Assembly (NCBI RefSeq): GCF_036417845.1
Contig: NC_089982.1
Location: 67,097,684-67,161,683, forward strand
DNA: 64,000 bases
Source of the DNA: Apteryx mantelli
Lineage: Eukaryota; Chordata; Aves; Apterygiformes; Apterygidae
Direction of reading: 5' to 3'
The position numbers were made by a program, and so were the translations under genes. This document shows, in pieces, positions 1-13,239 of this stretch. The notes below the pieces were generated by a model. The model did not search any database. It was not told the DNA's origin and worked only from the letters and a program-made list of their open reading frames with translations. Each line of letters begins with the position of its first letter. The first letter of the stretch is position 1.

Positions 1-3000
1 CACAGAGGTGCTCAGGGCATAGCACCAGTCAAGACAAGGTAGCTCAAGGATGACTTATCAAGGTAGTTGCTGGCCCAGCTATCCCAGGTGCTATCACCAA
101 GTTACCTCTGCAGCCAAGAGCTAGTAGAGATTGACTGTCCCTGTCCCTAGCAGCCCACAGGACTGGGCGAAGTCTTAGGCAGCAGTAATACACGAACCCA
201 GCTTGAGTTAAAGCATGTTAGACCTTTGACATTGGGTGGTAATGCCACACAGAGCAGCACAGATTTTTGAAGACCCATTTCTGTCCATAATGGGTCCAGG
301 CAATGGTTGGCCTGTCATCTGGGGGCTTGTATGCTGCAGATTTTCACCTACTGCTGACCTTGCCACAGTTCCTGTTCCACCACTCCCAACCCATATCTCA
401 CCTGCTCTAGGCTAGTCCATGCTAACACACATTTGCTGGCACACGTAGAATTAACAAGGTGCATAATCTGCATTACAAGACAATTCTATTTATCTCAATA
501 AAGTTAAGAATATTGCTTTTTTCTAAGCAAGCAAAAGTCCTGGGAAGGAGGGTGCTGCAAGAATGATGCAAACATGCGAACGTGTCCTCAAGATTTATGG
601 CTTGCCAACAAAAAAGTAGAGTCAGATTGTGTGCAATATCAGTTGGAAGTCAAATGTCCAAGGGAGCATTCGGAAGGGTAGTTTCTGATAGAAATGGGTT
701 ACTATTGCAGAAAGACTGGACTTTATACTTTATTTATACTTTATGTAAATAAAGCAGAAGGCTCCAGGGTGACTCTGCACCTTTGAAAAGGGTGTCACCT
801 GACTGTACTTCTGTTTTGTGAGAGAAATATTAAGTTCATCTGTTAGATCTGTGAACATGAGTATTTAGAAAAATCCTTTCCTATTCAAATACCATAGGAG
901 AGAGGGCCACAATCCTTGTCAAATATTAGTATACAGGAGTTAGAAGGCAAATTCTGGAGCTGAATGTCCAGCTTCATTAAAAAATTAATTTTTAATTTTT
1001 TTCCCCCCTCCACAGGAAGGCAACACTCAGGTAGTTATTTTAACAATTCATAATTGTACCATTTTCACTCCAGCCTTTTCCTGCCTCACAAATTGGAATT
1101 TAGACATCTAATTTTTGTCAATGTCTGCAGTTCTAAGCCCCCAAACACATCTGAAAAAAAATCTGTCCTTACTTTTGCCTAAGTTGTTTCAGCACCCTTT
1201 AAAACTCAGCTAAGAACTAGCAATAAAGAACTCATTGAAACTCAGATTTGTGGTACATCCTTTTTTGATTTACTTCCATTACAGCTTTTAGCTGCTATAA
1301 ATGCTCAAGGTCATCTATGATTAGGTGCCTAGCATGTCCATGAACTTGCTACTCTACTGCTGCTTCTGGATATTGGTGCATACAAGTAGTACACCTATTG
1401 CCCCAATAGATAAAAAGACAGTAACATATTTACCCAGCTCTTTTTAAGATAACAATGTGACTGTAGGACTTCCTCAGGATGGTGCAGCATTCAATAGCCT
1501 CCTTAGTCTGAAAGGGGTTCGTGTCAATGTCTCTCACGTCACAGAAAACTGCCCTAGCCCTTCAAATTGAGTCAGAAAAAGGGGAAGGTCTTGTCAACAT
1601 CTGCTACTGTGCTTGAGCCACAAGAGATAAAAGGTAGCTTGACTTCATAGCATGTCTGGACCTTCAGCATCTTCAGAACTTATTTTGCATTCCAGTGCTA
1701 TTCTAGACTAGAGTCAGTGTTTTGGGCACTGCTGGTATGCACAAATATTTTCTCAGTTGCCACCTAGTCCTGTGAAAACCCCTAGAGGGCCAAAATTTCT
1801 ACCAGCAGCCATGTGCTTGATGAAACCAGAGGGCTGTGTGAGGTGGCCCAGACACAGCATCCACCTCACTCACGGCCCCAGCAGGCTTCTTCCCCATCTT
1901 CCTTGCTAGCAGGGTCCAATCTGGAACACATGAACAAAGTGCATGTAATGCTCTTTCTGAAAGATAAGCAGGAAAAAGCACCCGCCACCTGCCTTTTATG
2001 TCAATAACTCATAGGTCAAAAATTCAAGTTCCTTTTCTACCTGGAGCTTTTGAGCTGGCCCTGTGCTGGAGGTAGCCAGGCTAGCCCACAGTAAGATCAA
2101 GTCCCGGTCATCAAATCACCATCATCATGGAGCTAACTACCCATGGATATGATATTGCCACACAGCATGTGTACTATACCACTTCTGGCTCTGGAACTAC
2201 TTGTTCAGCACTAGACTGGGGACCTCAGCATTGCATTGCATTATCTTTTGCAGGCACCCTGTTATCCTCTCTGATGGGGGGCTTCCCAAGCCACATGACA
2301 CACCTCTCAGCTGCCTAACTCTCCTTCCTTTACACAAGGGAGCTCAGGTGCCTGAAGACAGGTAGTGCAATGCCAAATATTGTGGTGCTTCAGTTTCCTT
2401 TCCAGGACAGGAATTCTGTCACTCAAGACAAAGCAAAACAGGTGGAATTTCTGCAATATTAAACTCCATATTGCCTTGCAAACTTTAATTAATCACAGCA
2501 TAGTGTTTAAACCCATTTTATAACTCCAATCCACCATATTGCATGCATTTTAAATGAGAACTCTTCCAGGTAATAAATAACACGTTACGATCTTCGAGCA
2601 TATCAAGACCTTTGTTACCATCCTCTTTTCCTCACATTCATCTTTGCATAATGTTTAAGACACTAGCATTGTTTAATGCATATCAGATTTTCCAGTGGTT
2701 CAGCCAGAAACTAATCTTCTATCAGCCAGAACCCTTTTTCCATTTACTCTTATCACTGTTATCCAGCAGTTTTTCTTGTCTGCCTACGAGCTGCTGCAAC
2801 TGGCAGCAGTTTCCTCAAGCAACCCTGCCAGCAGTAAGTCCTGTGTGGCACTACCAGAGCCCAATGCATCTTGAGCTCCACCCAAGTAGAGAAATGATAA
2901 ACTGGATTTTAAAAACTGCTTTGCAACACCCATTAAGGACTCTCATATCTATTTGAGATCATTGGAAGAGCAAGCACTCCCTGTTAACCATCAACAAAAA

Positions 3001-6000
3001 ATAATTTGATGCTAAATAAGCCCAACCGTGTTCCCCACAGGCTATAACTATCTTCTTATGCTCTCCTACCACTTTGTGTCACAAAAGGCTGAGAAAACCA
3101 CATCCTTTTAAGTGTTTTATCACACGATATAACTACAAGGCTCATTCAATTTCCAATGCTTCTTGTGGTCTTGGAGCTCTAGGTTACACAGGTTTGGTTC
3201 AGATCAACTCTTCTGGCACAGCATGATCCAGGCCTGTTGGAAATATGCTGGGCCTTTGCCAGTTTTAGTTGATGGTCTTGAGTGAAGACAACAAGAAGCT
3301 AAGGAATGGACATTGCTCTGCTTCCAGGCAATTATTTGGGTAGAATTTCCTCACAGCTTTCCCCATGGGCTTTTCCTTCCCATACTGCCTTGTTCCACAA
3401 TGGAAAGGGCTATTGCCAGGTCGATATTGATTATATTGATAGCACAAATCTGCAAGGCCAAACAGAACTTCCTCTTTGAACTTCAGCTGGCTTTTCTGCA
3501 GGATGCCAACCAGATGGACAGGAGTTGTATCCCCAGCCTGTCTCCTTAACCAGCTCCCTCTTCTTCATGGGGAAGCCTCCTAGCTCAAAGGCTGCCATGC
3601 AGAGTTGCACTCTTTGCACCCAGGCACCCCAACCCTTGGGGGCAGGCATGATCTCCAGCAATGGGACAGCAGAGGTACCCAGGGCAGCAGGACCTTCTTC
3701 AAAGTTCAGTGTTTAACAGACAAACCACCAGGAGCACACAAAGCCTTAGGTAACCTACTGCTTTACTTATTACTGAGCACAGTTTTGATTAGAAGCTTAG
3801 ACTCCATGAGTGCAGCTGACAAAGTATTATTCTTGCTGTAGAAACAAGCCCTAATAAGTCCTAACAACTGCAGCTTTTCTCCAGGGTCTGTCATATGTAA
3901 CTTCTCATACTTAGATTCCCAACAGGTGGAGAAGTTCAGAGAGATCAATTAAAAAAAAAAAAATCCAAACATAAAACCACCAAAGCCTTTCTGTGCAGGA
4001 AGTAATCCCTGCATTCAAATTCCAGTGTAGCTCTCTCTCCTCCAGACTTTTTCCCCAGACAGAAGTCAGAAGCTGCTGCTGTTAAATTCCCATGTAGCCA
4101 GGTCTCTGAACAAGGTTTCTGCCCACAGTCTTCTACTGCCAGGTGCTTTCAGGATAAGCAGCTATGCTCTGCCTGAGCACCCCCTTCCTCTGCTCAAACA
4201 TCTCTGTTCTCAGTGATCACCCCCTGTTCCTTACCCTTCCTACCCCTGCTTTCTCTGGTTTCATAGGGAAGGCATAACAAGGGTCTGCCCTTGTACTAAC
4301 TTGCCCTCTTCTTTTCCACTCTCCTTCACCTTATCCTGAAAGGAATAAGTTCCTCAGCAAATAAAGTGAACTGCTCCCTCTGAATCACAGCTCTAACTCA
4401 GCCCCAGACTTGTCTCCTTGCATCCCAGCAAGGTCTCTCCAGTTCACCTCCTTGTGGCTGACCAGCTGTGAGCTCAGGCTGCTACAACCACTGCTCACTC
4501 CTTGCCACTTCTTCTCCTGACCATCCTGCCTTGTCTTGCTCATCACCCAGGCACTGCATTCAACTCATATCTCTTTGCCCAGATCCTCCACCTACTTCTC
4601 TAAAAATACGGCTCTTCTATCTATTCCCAGATAAGAGTCTCAGTATCTCAGTTACTGCAACATTATTTTGGTTAAGCACATACCTGCTGATGGCTATCCA
4701 CATTTTGTGGATCTTTTCCACACCAAAAGAGGTGTAAGCTTTCTTCAAAAAGCTAGTCATTCTGTTCTGTGTTCAGACACACCTGAAGCACAAAGATCTG
4801 GTCCATCACTCCCAAACACTACAGCAATAACAAGTAATAAGTACATATAAGTATCTCCTGCCCTAATTAAAAAAAAGGAGGGGGGGCATAGCTTCCAGGG
4901 AGGGAGCAGTCTTAGCTAGTGCTTAATCATCATATCCACTACAGAATTACCTGCTGGCACTACAAGACTTGGTTGTACATCACTCCTTAGCAGGAATTAG
5001 CTTACAGCCTCATGAGGGAAGGAGGGGAGACATGGACAAATAACTCTCCTGCAATAAAACCATGGAGAAGACACTAACAGATGATATCTTTAGAACACTG
5101 CTGATATGCCTGAGCAAAAGCACACTCCCTTCCCCCACAGCTCACCTGTCTCAAGGCACAGAAATACTCACTTTAGATAGAAACCTCATTCCCTACTGCT
5201 CTAGTACAATTGACTCAGACCAACTAACTGGTGCTAAAAGATCAAAAACAAAAAACAACCAAACATTTACCTCTCCATTAAACACATATCCCTAAGACTA
5301 CCTCTGCCTACCATCAGCTAATCTCCAGGAGCTTAAATACATAACAGTTTCTGGCTCATACCCTTAAAGCAGAAGCTGGCTCCCCATGGGGAGCTTTTCA
5401 TCTTTTTCAGCTGCTTCCAATCACTCCTTTTTGCTATTAAAGCATCACTAACTGTGCCTCAGGTGTTTAATAGTTTACCTGTTTGAGATTTTCTATCTTG
5501 CTAGGGCAGTGTTTCTCATCCTTTAAATCTGAAGGTCTACTTAAAACTTTGGGGGAAAAAAATTTCCTCAGCCTATCTTGAGCAGCATTCATTTGTAATC
5601 TAATAAATGTAAGGCAAAATTTTAAGTGTTAATTTACTATTTTCATTTCCACTTCATTTGTTTACTTGCATGTGTGTAAATACATGTGGATGTTTAAAAA
5701 AAGATTTACAGTGGTTTCTGATGTCTTACAGAGCACCAGTTACCCTACTAGCCATTTGTAGACCTAAGACTAAGACATGCCTATCACACAACATGCAAAT
5801 ACAGGCATAGGCACGCTTTCAAAAATGTGTCCTATAAAGCTTTGTCTAATGCCTGTTCCTGAGGTGAGCGATGCACCTGCCCAGGTGAGGCAGTTTTAAA
5901 TTCTTTTGGGATTTGTATCTGGGAGAATTGCCATGACATCGGCAATGTCAGATGGTGCTGAAATGGGCCTCCTACTGGTCAGATAGGAAATTCATTGGAA

Positions 6001-6930
6001 GCACTGTGATATTTTCCATTAACCACAGCAGGCACCTTGTTGAAGATGCTATGTATATGCTGAAGAAATTTTGCTGTCCAGTCTTCCTTATCATTTTTGA
6101 ATAGGTTTGTAATAATGCTAAATTTGATGTGATAGCGCTAAGTGTTCAGTCTCTAGTGAGGAGCTAGGCATTCCACAAAACTGATCTATCTGACATTTCT
6201 TGAGGTAAAACAAATCAGCTTTAATTTGTTTTGACCTCTTTCTCTTTTCCAATATGGTTACTCTGGAGAGGAAATTCTTTCCTGAAAAGCAAAATACTGT
6301 TATTGTAAAATACAGTTGCTTCCTCACATACCATGTGGTTTTCATGTCACTAATGGAGAATGGTTCTAACAGCTGTTTGTGCTTAAATCTTCTTTGTAGC
6401 ATTGCAATAATGGAGAGCAGAATCTGGCCCAGTATAACAATTTAAGGAACCTGGAATCAATCTTGCAAACAGCACTTTTGCCAATAATTGCATGTTTACA
6501 ATGATCAGTAAAGCATTTGGGTATAGTGCCACCTTTTAAAAATGGCAAGAGGAAGAAAAATCTACCCTAGACATTAGTAAGTTATTTTACACTGATAATA
6601 CGTCGGACCAGAATGTAAACTGCTCTTTCTGCTTTGGTGTCAAAATCCATGCTGCTAAAAAAAGGAAATCAAAGCATGACACATGAATGGCAATCCAGAC
6701 TAAACAGACTAAACCTCCTTTCTGGGTTGTAGATCAACCCTGCACCCTGCAAAACCCCTTTCAGACACGAATGCCAAATCCACAATACTAATAGGGAGAC
6801 AAGGTCTCATGCAAGACCAAGTATTGAAAGTGTGTGGAAGCCACAGCCATTTTAGTGGTTCAACGAGTGAAAAATCTGGGGAGACAAAAACATGGGATAC
6901 TGGTGGCTTTTCTTCTTGAACGTGCAAACA
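1..6930. other. intergenic, no supported gene
   Basis: The AT-rich to mixed sequence holds only short frames without recognisable protein features; the longest (2612-2956 plus, 114 codons) shows no domain I know. One short tandem repeat (722-743) and ordinary homopolymers are present. The convergent neighbour expected from mammalian synteny, SEL1L3, would be on the plus strand here, but I could not identify any of its exons. Confidence 0.6.
722..743 (+). repeat. 11-bp perfect tandem duplication
   Basis: TTTATACTTTA is repeated twice without a gap in AT-rich intergenic DNA. Confidence 0.85.
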
Positions 6931-7099
6931 AGGAGAGCATGTTTTGCCCCTGAGCGGAGGGTAGCCCTGGCGGAGCTTGCGGCGCTCGTCGTGGTCAGCA
7001 TTTTACTGCAGGCTGAACAGAAAGGGGCATTCTGCTTATTTTAGGTACAGTAGCACTTGCCACATTTATTTTTTGAGGGCACGAGAATAGTGTTTAACC

Positions 7100-7600
7100 A
7101 GGCAACCGTCCCTGACAGTGGAGCGAGGATCAAGTCCGAGCTTCCCGGGTCGCCTCTGCCCCAGCTGCTGCAGCTCCTCGCTGGGCGCCAGCACCTGCAG
7201 GCCGCTCGTACTCGCTGCCTCCGGGCCCCCAGCGCTCTCTTACGCCGGCCGCCCTTCCCGCAGGCCCCACCTGCTTCCCGGCAGCGTGATCGGTTGTGAA
7301 CGCGTATTCTGCCTCTTTGGGAAGCATTTTCCCCCAAATTTCCAGGCAGCAGAGAGCCGCCCAGGCCGCTCCCCACAGCGGGGGCTCCCACAGCGCAGGC
7401 CCGATGCACCCAGGGCCTGCGGGGCCGGGCCAGGCCTCGCCGCCAGGGCCCGTCCCAGCGCCCCGCCAGGGAGCAGCGTGGCCGGGGGCGGCCCCAGCCC
7501 CAGGCGTCGGGCACCGCCGCAGGGACTGGACGGGCCTTGCCACCAGGGCCCATCCCACCACCCCGCCGGGGAGCAGCTGTAACTGTTTATTTTAATTCTA
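7100..7600. promoter_or_regulatory. CpG island
   Basis: The stretch is very GC-rich with dense CpG, sharply bounded by AT-rich DNA on both sides; weaker enrichment begins near 6.94 kb. Such islands usually mark promoters. Long open frames on both strands here (for example 7118-7582 plus and 7041-7553 minus) are expected by chance in GC-rich DNA, and I recognise no protein in them. It could start an unannotated transcript, or belong to a gene outside the window. Confidence 0.6.
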
Positions 7601-10600
7601 CTTGAGGATATTCAAGGAGATTAAGATTTCTCAGCAAAGCCATGTTCTAGCAAGATTTTGCTTTGCTTTAGTACTAAAGAACCGGCCACGCGAGGCGAAA
7701 TGAACATGGAAAGAGCCCAGAAGAGGGTGTCTGGCTGACACATTCGGCCATATCTCCCAATTCCTTGTTACTCTTAGAAATGCCCTCAGGTATACCAGGA
7801 ATTATGGTTTCCCTTTGTGGATGCTCCAGCCAGGTCATCCTTCCAGCTCTTCTCAGTCGAGCTTTTTTCCCAGACTGGCTTTTATGGTGTTATCTATAGT
7901 GTCCTCACAGTAAGATTTTTCACTGGCTGAACTTCTCATTAATTACTTTTATTCAAAAGTTTACCCTGTGGTGTAGTCTGAAACATATTATTAATTAACA
8001 GTGCCACTGGCTGAATAAATGTAGCTTCAACCTTTCCTCCAGGTACAGGTTCTTCCCCTGCGAGGTACTGTTGCGTGATAAGCTGGTTTCTCCAAAGCTT
8101 TACATGAAACCAGTGTATGCTATAATTCATTTCTGTCACCTGTTACACATCTGAAACACCTTAACAGCTTTAAAAGTTACCTCTCAGGGCTTATACCTCT
8201 CTGACTCATATCGGGAAGAGGTAGGTGAATATGACTCACTAGTTTTACTAACAGACCAGGAGTGTTGGTGCTGCTCTCGGACAACATCCATATCCATCAC
8301 AGGACAAATAGCTGACAGCTAGATTGATAATCTCTTCCATAGGTCTGTCCAGTATGTTTTTCATCCTCCAGAAGCATATTAAGATGTTTTACCTGTTAAA
8401 GGGTCTTTCAATGAGAATGCAAACCCTGTGGTCACCCAGGATAGCTACCTAGCCTCAGCTGAATCCCAGAGCACTGAGTTTTGCTAACCAGGTTGAGTCA
8501 ATAAAATGAATGTGACTCTACCAATGTGCACTGCTTGCAGCCAGCACCAGCAACACCCCTCTGTGTGTCTGTACCTGAGGAGAGAGGGCCCAGCTGTCAC
8601 GCTGCAGAGGGAGAAGGGCCCCTCCATCACTCGCCAAGCAGCGCCCAAGACCAAGCCCCATGCGGGGGGGGGGGCTCCAAACACCAGGTTGCTTTCTCTT
8701 CTCACCCACCACAGCAAATGCTTTGGGCTCGGCTGTTGAGACTGTGACTGCACTGCCGGTGGTCTCCTATCTGACCAGGAGGTGCGGACCGGAAGTGCTC
8801 CATCACACCTGTGACCATGAGGTATCTGGAGAAGGATTACCAGCTTCATATGCCTGGGCTTACAATGCCTCACTGTGCTCACTAGGTATTTGTTTTACCC
8901 CAAAAGAATTTAAATAGATTCCATTCCCTGCATGTCAGTCTAGTGTTGAAATTGCTGGTGAAGAATCCAAAGTGATCTCTGCCTGCTCTGAAGTATGTGC
9001 AGTCGTGCAATCATGAGGTCAGACCTTTGGGTCAAAACCCTTGTGGAAAAAGAGGGGGAAGAGCTGTCCCAAGCAGACAGGACTGAAAGCAAAGATGGGA
9101 GCCCACCTGAGCTACAATGAATGACTTGATTTTTTTTGCTGCTCCTTTCCTTTTTCCCCTTTCTATGAGGAAGGTGTCAGCTCCAAGGACAGTGAGAACA
9201 TGCCCAGCATGGCAGAAGGAGGCAACCAGGCTAAGCAGGCCTCCACAGGACACTTAGACCTCTTGAGTTTCTTCCAACTGCTAGTACAAAACCCCGCAAC
9301 TGAGGCCCAAGCTAGGGTCCAGGTTGTCTTGCCAGGTTGTGAAGTTTGGAGACAGCTGAGCCCATGTCTCCCTGAATGGTTCCTTTGGCTGCCAAGCCCC
9401 ACACTGGTGGGTCATAGGCTGAGCCACCCAGCTGTGTCTGACACCTTAAATAACTCAGCTGGAGAAGAACTGGAGATGGCCCCCCACACTTCAGCATGGG
9501 GCCAGCAGGAGAGCATGTGGTGAGAACCACCCCATGAGATTCGCACTCAGTGAGTGAGATGTGGCAGGTCTGGACTTAGCGCCAGCTGGTGTTCGAGAGA
9601 TTTCATTTCTGTCTGTGGCCTTTTGTGGTTGGCATTCAGTTGCTGCTGTTTTCATCGGAAATACTCCTTGCTCCAAACCTGTCCTCCAGCAAGACCTGAA
9701 GGATGCTCTATGCTTAGCTGTTAGGAGTCATTGTATGCTTCATGCTCTGCTGGCAAGTGTTTGAGATCCTGCTCTAGCACTGACTCAGGATAACAGCCAT
9801 CTTTGAGGAAGATAAGGAAAGAAATCACTCATGATATTAATAGGTACATTTAAAAATATCTTTTCAGGCAATATAACAGCTGGAAGCAACAAGCAAGACT
9901 TGATACCATATTTTTGTATTATATATCAACACCAAGGCTACTGGTAGTCATTTAAGATCCAGTGCCTCTGAGGCCATAGCATTAGTCAGTTAAAACAGGG
10001 CCTAATGCTACCCTAGTTTACACATGCACAAATTTTCCTAATGTCAATTATGGTTGCATGTTGCCTAACCAAGGACAGCATTTGGTGCATAAATTGTTTG
10101 CATGTCCTGTAATTTATGCTTTTTGCGTTGTGTAAAAAAGCCAGGCAACTATGTTGTTAGTTGCAAAACATCTTCTCCTGTAATTACCTTGACTGTTTAT
10201 GCCACAGTAATGTTTACTTAGACATTGAGCAGTGTAAAAACATTGATACGCCCAAAAAGTGTAAATGGCAATTAGGAAATTTCATCAGGTGCTGAGTAAG
10301 ATGGAACGTTTGTGACATTTTAATATTAGCCTTTGTTCTATTTCTCTGTCTTGTTGAAATACTTAGATGTCATTTGTTATGGGAAATCTGTTTAGGGGCA
10401 GCTCAATAAAATCAGTATAATTACTGTGCAATATATAAAGTAAACAGCCCTCAAATGAATGATACTTTTCCTTTGTAGTAAAATGTATTAAAAGGAATAA
10501 GACCTACAGAATATTCACCGTAAAAATATTATAACTAGGTTGACACATAGAGGACCATGCCTTCGGCATGTGGCAATACCAGGAATAGCCACTAGCTAGA

Positions 10601-13239
10601 GAAAAACTGTCTGAACACAGATAAAGCACTTGCATGGAAGCACAGCCTATGGAAACTGTATAGCTGAAGTGTGGCCTGGCATTCTATGCTACTTTTATAG
10701 TGTATATTATTTTTGTTGTGCAGCTTTTGAAGTAGTGGATTTTTGCTCAGTACCGTTCACTATTTATTTTTAACTGATAGGATCAGATTCTTTGCTGTTG
10801 TGCACTGGTTAAGCTATTACCAGTGGTAGCATACCAGCCTGCACCCACAGATAATTTCATAGTATATTTGCAGGATGTTGCCTATAATGGTTGTCCAAAA
10901 AGTTGTTCCACAATTGGATCCTTTTTCTTGACAATGTTTGTCTTAGGATCTCTGATTTACTTTACCAAAAGAGCTCTGCAGAGCTAGATCCCTAGAACAG
11001 CATATATTAATCATCAGCTTGAAAACAGACCCAAAGCATTGAACTTGCAACAGATGTGGTATGGATGACTAAGAAAAGACCTATACATGGGGGATATGAA
11101 GCCAGAATTCTTTTTGTTGTTGTCATATTTAGGTGTAGGTATGGTAAGCTGTAGTACTCCCATTTGGAAAAGACAAGAACGCTGCCTGAGGAAGAGGAGA
11201 GGCTTCTTAAAAGGCCAGAGAAGGAAAGAAGTTCGTTTATTTAGTGTCATTGACTCTACATGTTTATTTACATCACCATGAATAACATGGAGCTAATGGA
11301 AGGGACCGGGGAAGAGGGGGACTGTAATATCCTTTTCAGTGTATTTTTCCTTCTGCCATTCTCACTTCTTTTCCTGATGGACTGTGTTTGAACAAGCTGC
11401 TTTTCTTCAAGGAGTGGTCTCCAACCCACCACATGGTCCTCTGGCAGGCTTCAGAGCGCCACAGAGGCACCCCGCTGCCAGCAAGGGCTGCAGCTTCTCA
11501 CCGTGCACTTGGTGGGTCTCACAGCCTTGCTGGGGCAGGTGGAAAAGGCTGTGGCCCTGGGCGACTCCTTAGGGCTTTCACAGCTCCTTCTGGTGGAACC
11601 ACTAACACATGCTGTCTTCAGCCATCTAGCGATGGTGTCTATCTATCTCAGCTGCAGTGAGTGCGAAAGCATAAAAATAGTTTGGTCCAATATGGCACTT
11701 TTGTCTTGTCATCTCTATTCATGATTGCATTTTTCAGGGAAGTATGATGAGCATTTCCCCCAGCCACTAGTGCCTAGGTTCAACATCTGAACTACCTGCT
11801 TTGGACTCTGGAGTCACAACATGAAACAAGCGTATCCTGGTAATTTGCTGTGGAGATAGTGGAGGAGATTTGACCTGTAAATCAGAGGATAGCCCTTCTC
11901 AACAGCGTGGCCGGTGGCCGTCTTGGGGACCTGACTGGGTGCCCCCCACCACATGTAGCTGAAGTAAGAAACGATGAAATATTTAACCAGCATTTCTGAT
12001 TAATAAGAATTCTTGATAGTGGTAGGACTAATATAGCTTAAATGCAGTATTATCAAAGGAGTTTGGAACTGAGGGAAGAGAACATGAAACTTCAGGGGAG
12101 GACAAAAAAAAACAGAAGCTCCAAAAGGAGCTGTGAACAGCATGGTTAAGCCACAAGCTTAGCTGAAGAAGGAAAAAAGAAAAAAAAAAAAAAGGAGCAA
12201 TTAGGCAATCAGCTGAAGCATTTTTTTGAAAGTTTTAAAGGCTTCTGATCAGTACAGCACTTCACACATACCTGTTGCTAAATGCATATAGGCATTGCCG
12301 AACTTTGCCTTAGGTAGCCCTTCGAAGGGTTTGGAAATTGTGGGATACGTGGCACAATCTGTACATGTTTTCCTGGATGTGCTTTGATTCATGAGGGACA
12401 GTGAGTCATGGAGGGTGATGGCACACAGAATTGACATATTTCCTCATGAGTGTAAGGAGCTGTAAGTTTTCAATCACGGGACTAAGGTGCTTTCTGCTTA
12501 CATTTTTGGGAAAGAAGACAGTTTAAACTATATTGCATAAATATTTGTGTTATAAGAAATATTTCTGTTATCTTCATCTCACTAAAATAAGGTGTAGTTT
12601 GGAATGACAGTTGCATCAGGGCTTAGGTTCCTCAGCTACCATTCATCTTAGGGTTAGGTAGTCCAACAACAGCTTTTAATAATCTTAAAGGCATTTAAGC
12701 ACTACTTTTCCACTTTTTATTTCTCTCAGTCTCTTTTATTTTGAGCCCCATAGATCACATTCAACCAAACAAGAGCAAAATGGCTATTTTTGCCCAGTTA
12801 TAAACCAGATGTGACTTACGTCATGAGATATAAGAAGCACTTTGGAAACATTCTGACCTTTGTTTGCCATCTTTCCCAGAGAAAGGAGAATCCGAGCCTG
12901 GCACGGTGATACATACCATTTGCTGTAATAGCATGCATGCAGCTGGTACAGCAACCTTTGCTTTGCTCTGCTGTGCTTACCTTCCCTGAGGACAGGCTGC
13001 AGAACCCTGCTGGAAAATGTGCTGACCCATACAATTGCACTGAGCCCTAACAGCAATTTCTTTTTTTTTCCTTCCTACAAAAATCTCTGTTGGACATACA
13101 GGTTTCAGATGGTTTTCTTTAGTGGTTAATGCTATCCTTATTTTCTTTACACTGTATCATTTCAGAATATAAGTTGTTTGCACACTTATTTTTCTATAAG
13201 CTTCCATGTTACATAAATAAACAGATATTGTGAAAAATG
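7601..13239. other. intergenic, no supported gene
   Basis: No coding exon is supported on either strand. Somewhat GC-rich stretches at about 8.5-9.6 kb and 11.4-11.65 kb give open frames up to 132 codons, without recognisable domains. A plus-strand AATAAA at 13216-13221 could end a transcript coming from the left. Confidence 0.55.
8664..8674 (+). repeat. 11-base G homopolymer
   Basis: Eleven consecutive G residues lie in a GC-rich intergenic stretch. The length could be unreliable in the assembly. Confidence 0.8.

Noticed and set aside
2612..2956. 114-codon plus-strand frame rich in hydrophobic and aromatic residues
   Set aside because: It is a mix of Leu, Phe, Ser and Cys typical of translated pyrimidine-rich DNA, without a recognisable membrane protein layout.
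7041..7582. Overlapping open frames of 143-170 codons on both strands
   Set aside because: They sit in a CpG island where stop codons are rare by composition. The products are low-complexity Ala/Gly/Pro/Arg-rich and match no family I know.
8484..8882. 132-codon minus-strand frame
   Set aside because: No domain, no splice context and overlapping frames on the other strand; GC-rich composition explains it.
1..13239. Exons of SEL1L3, expected convergent to SLC34A2 from mammalian synteny
   Set aside because: I could not recognise any SEL1L3 coding exon on the plus strand, so it is not annotated. It may begin further left or be missed without an alignment tool.
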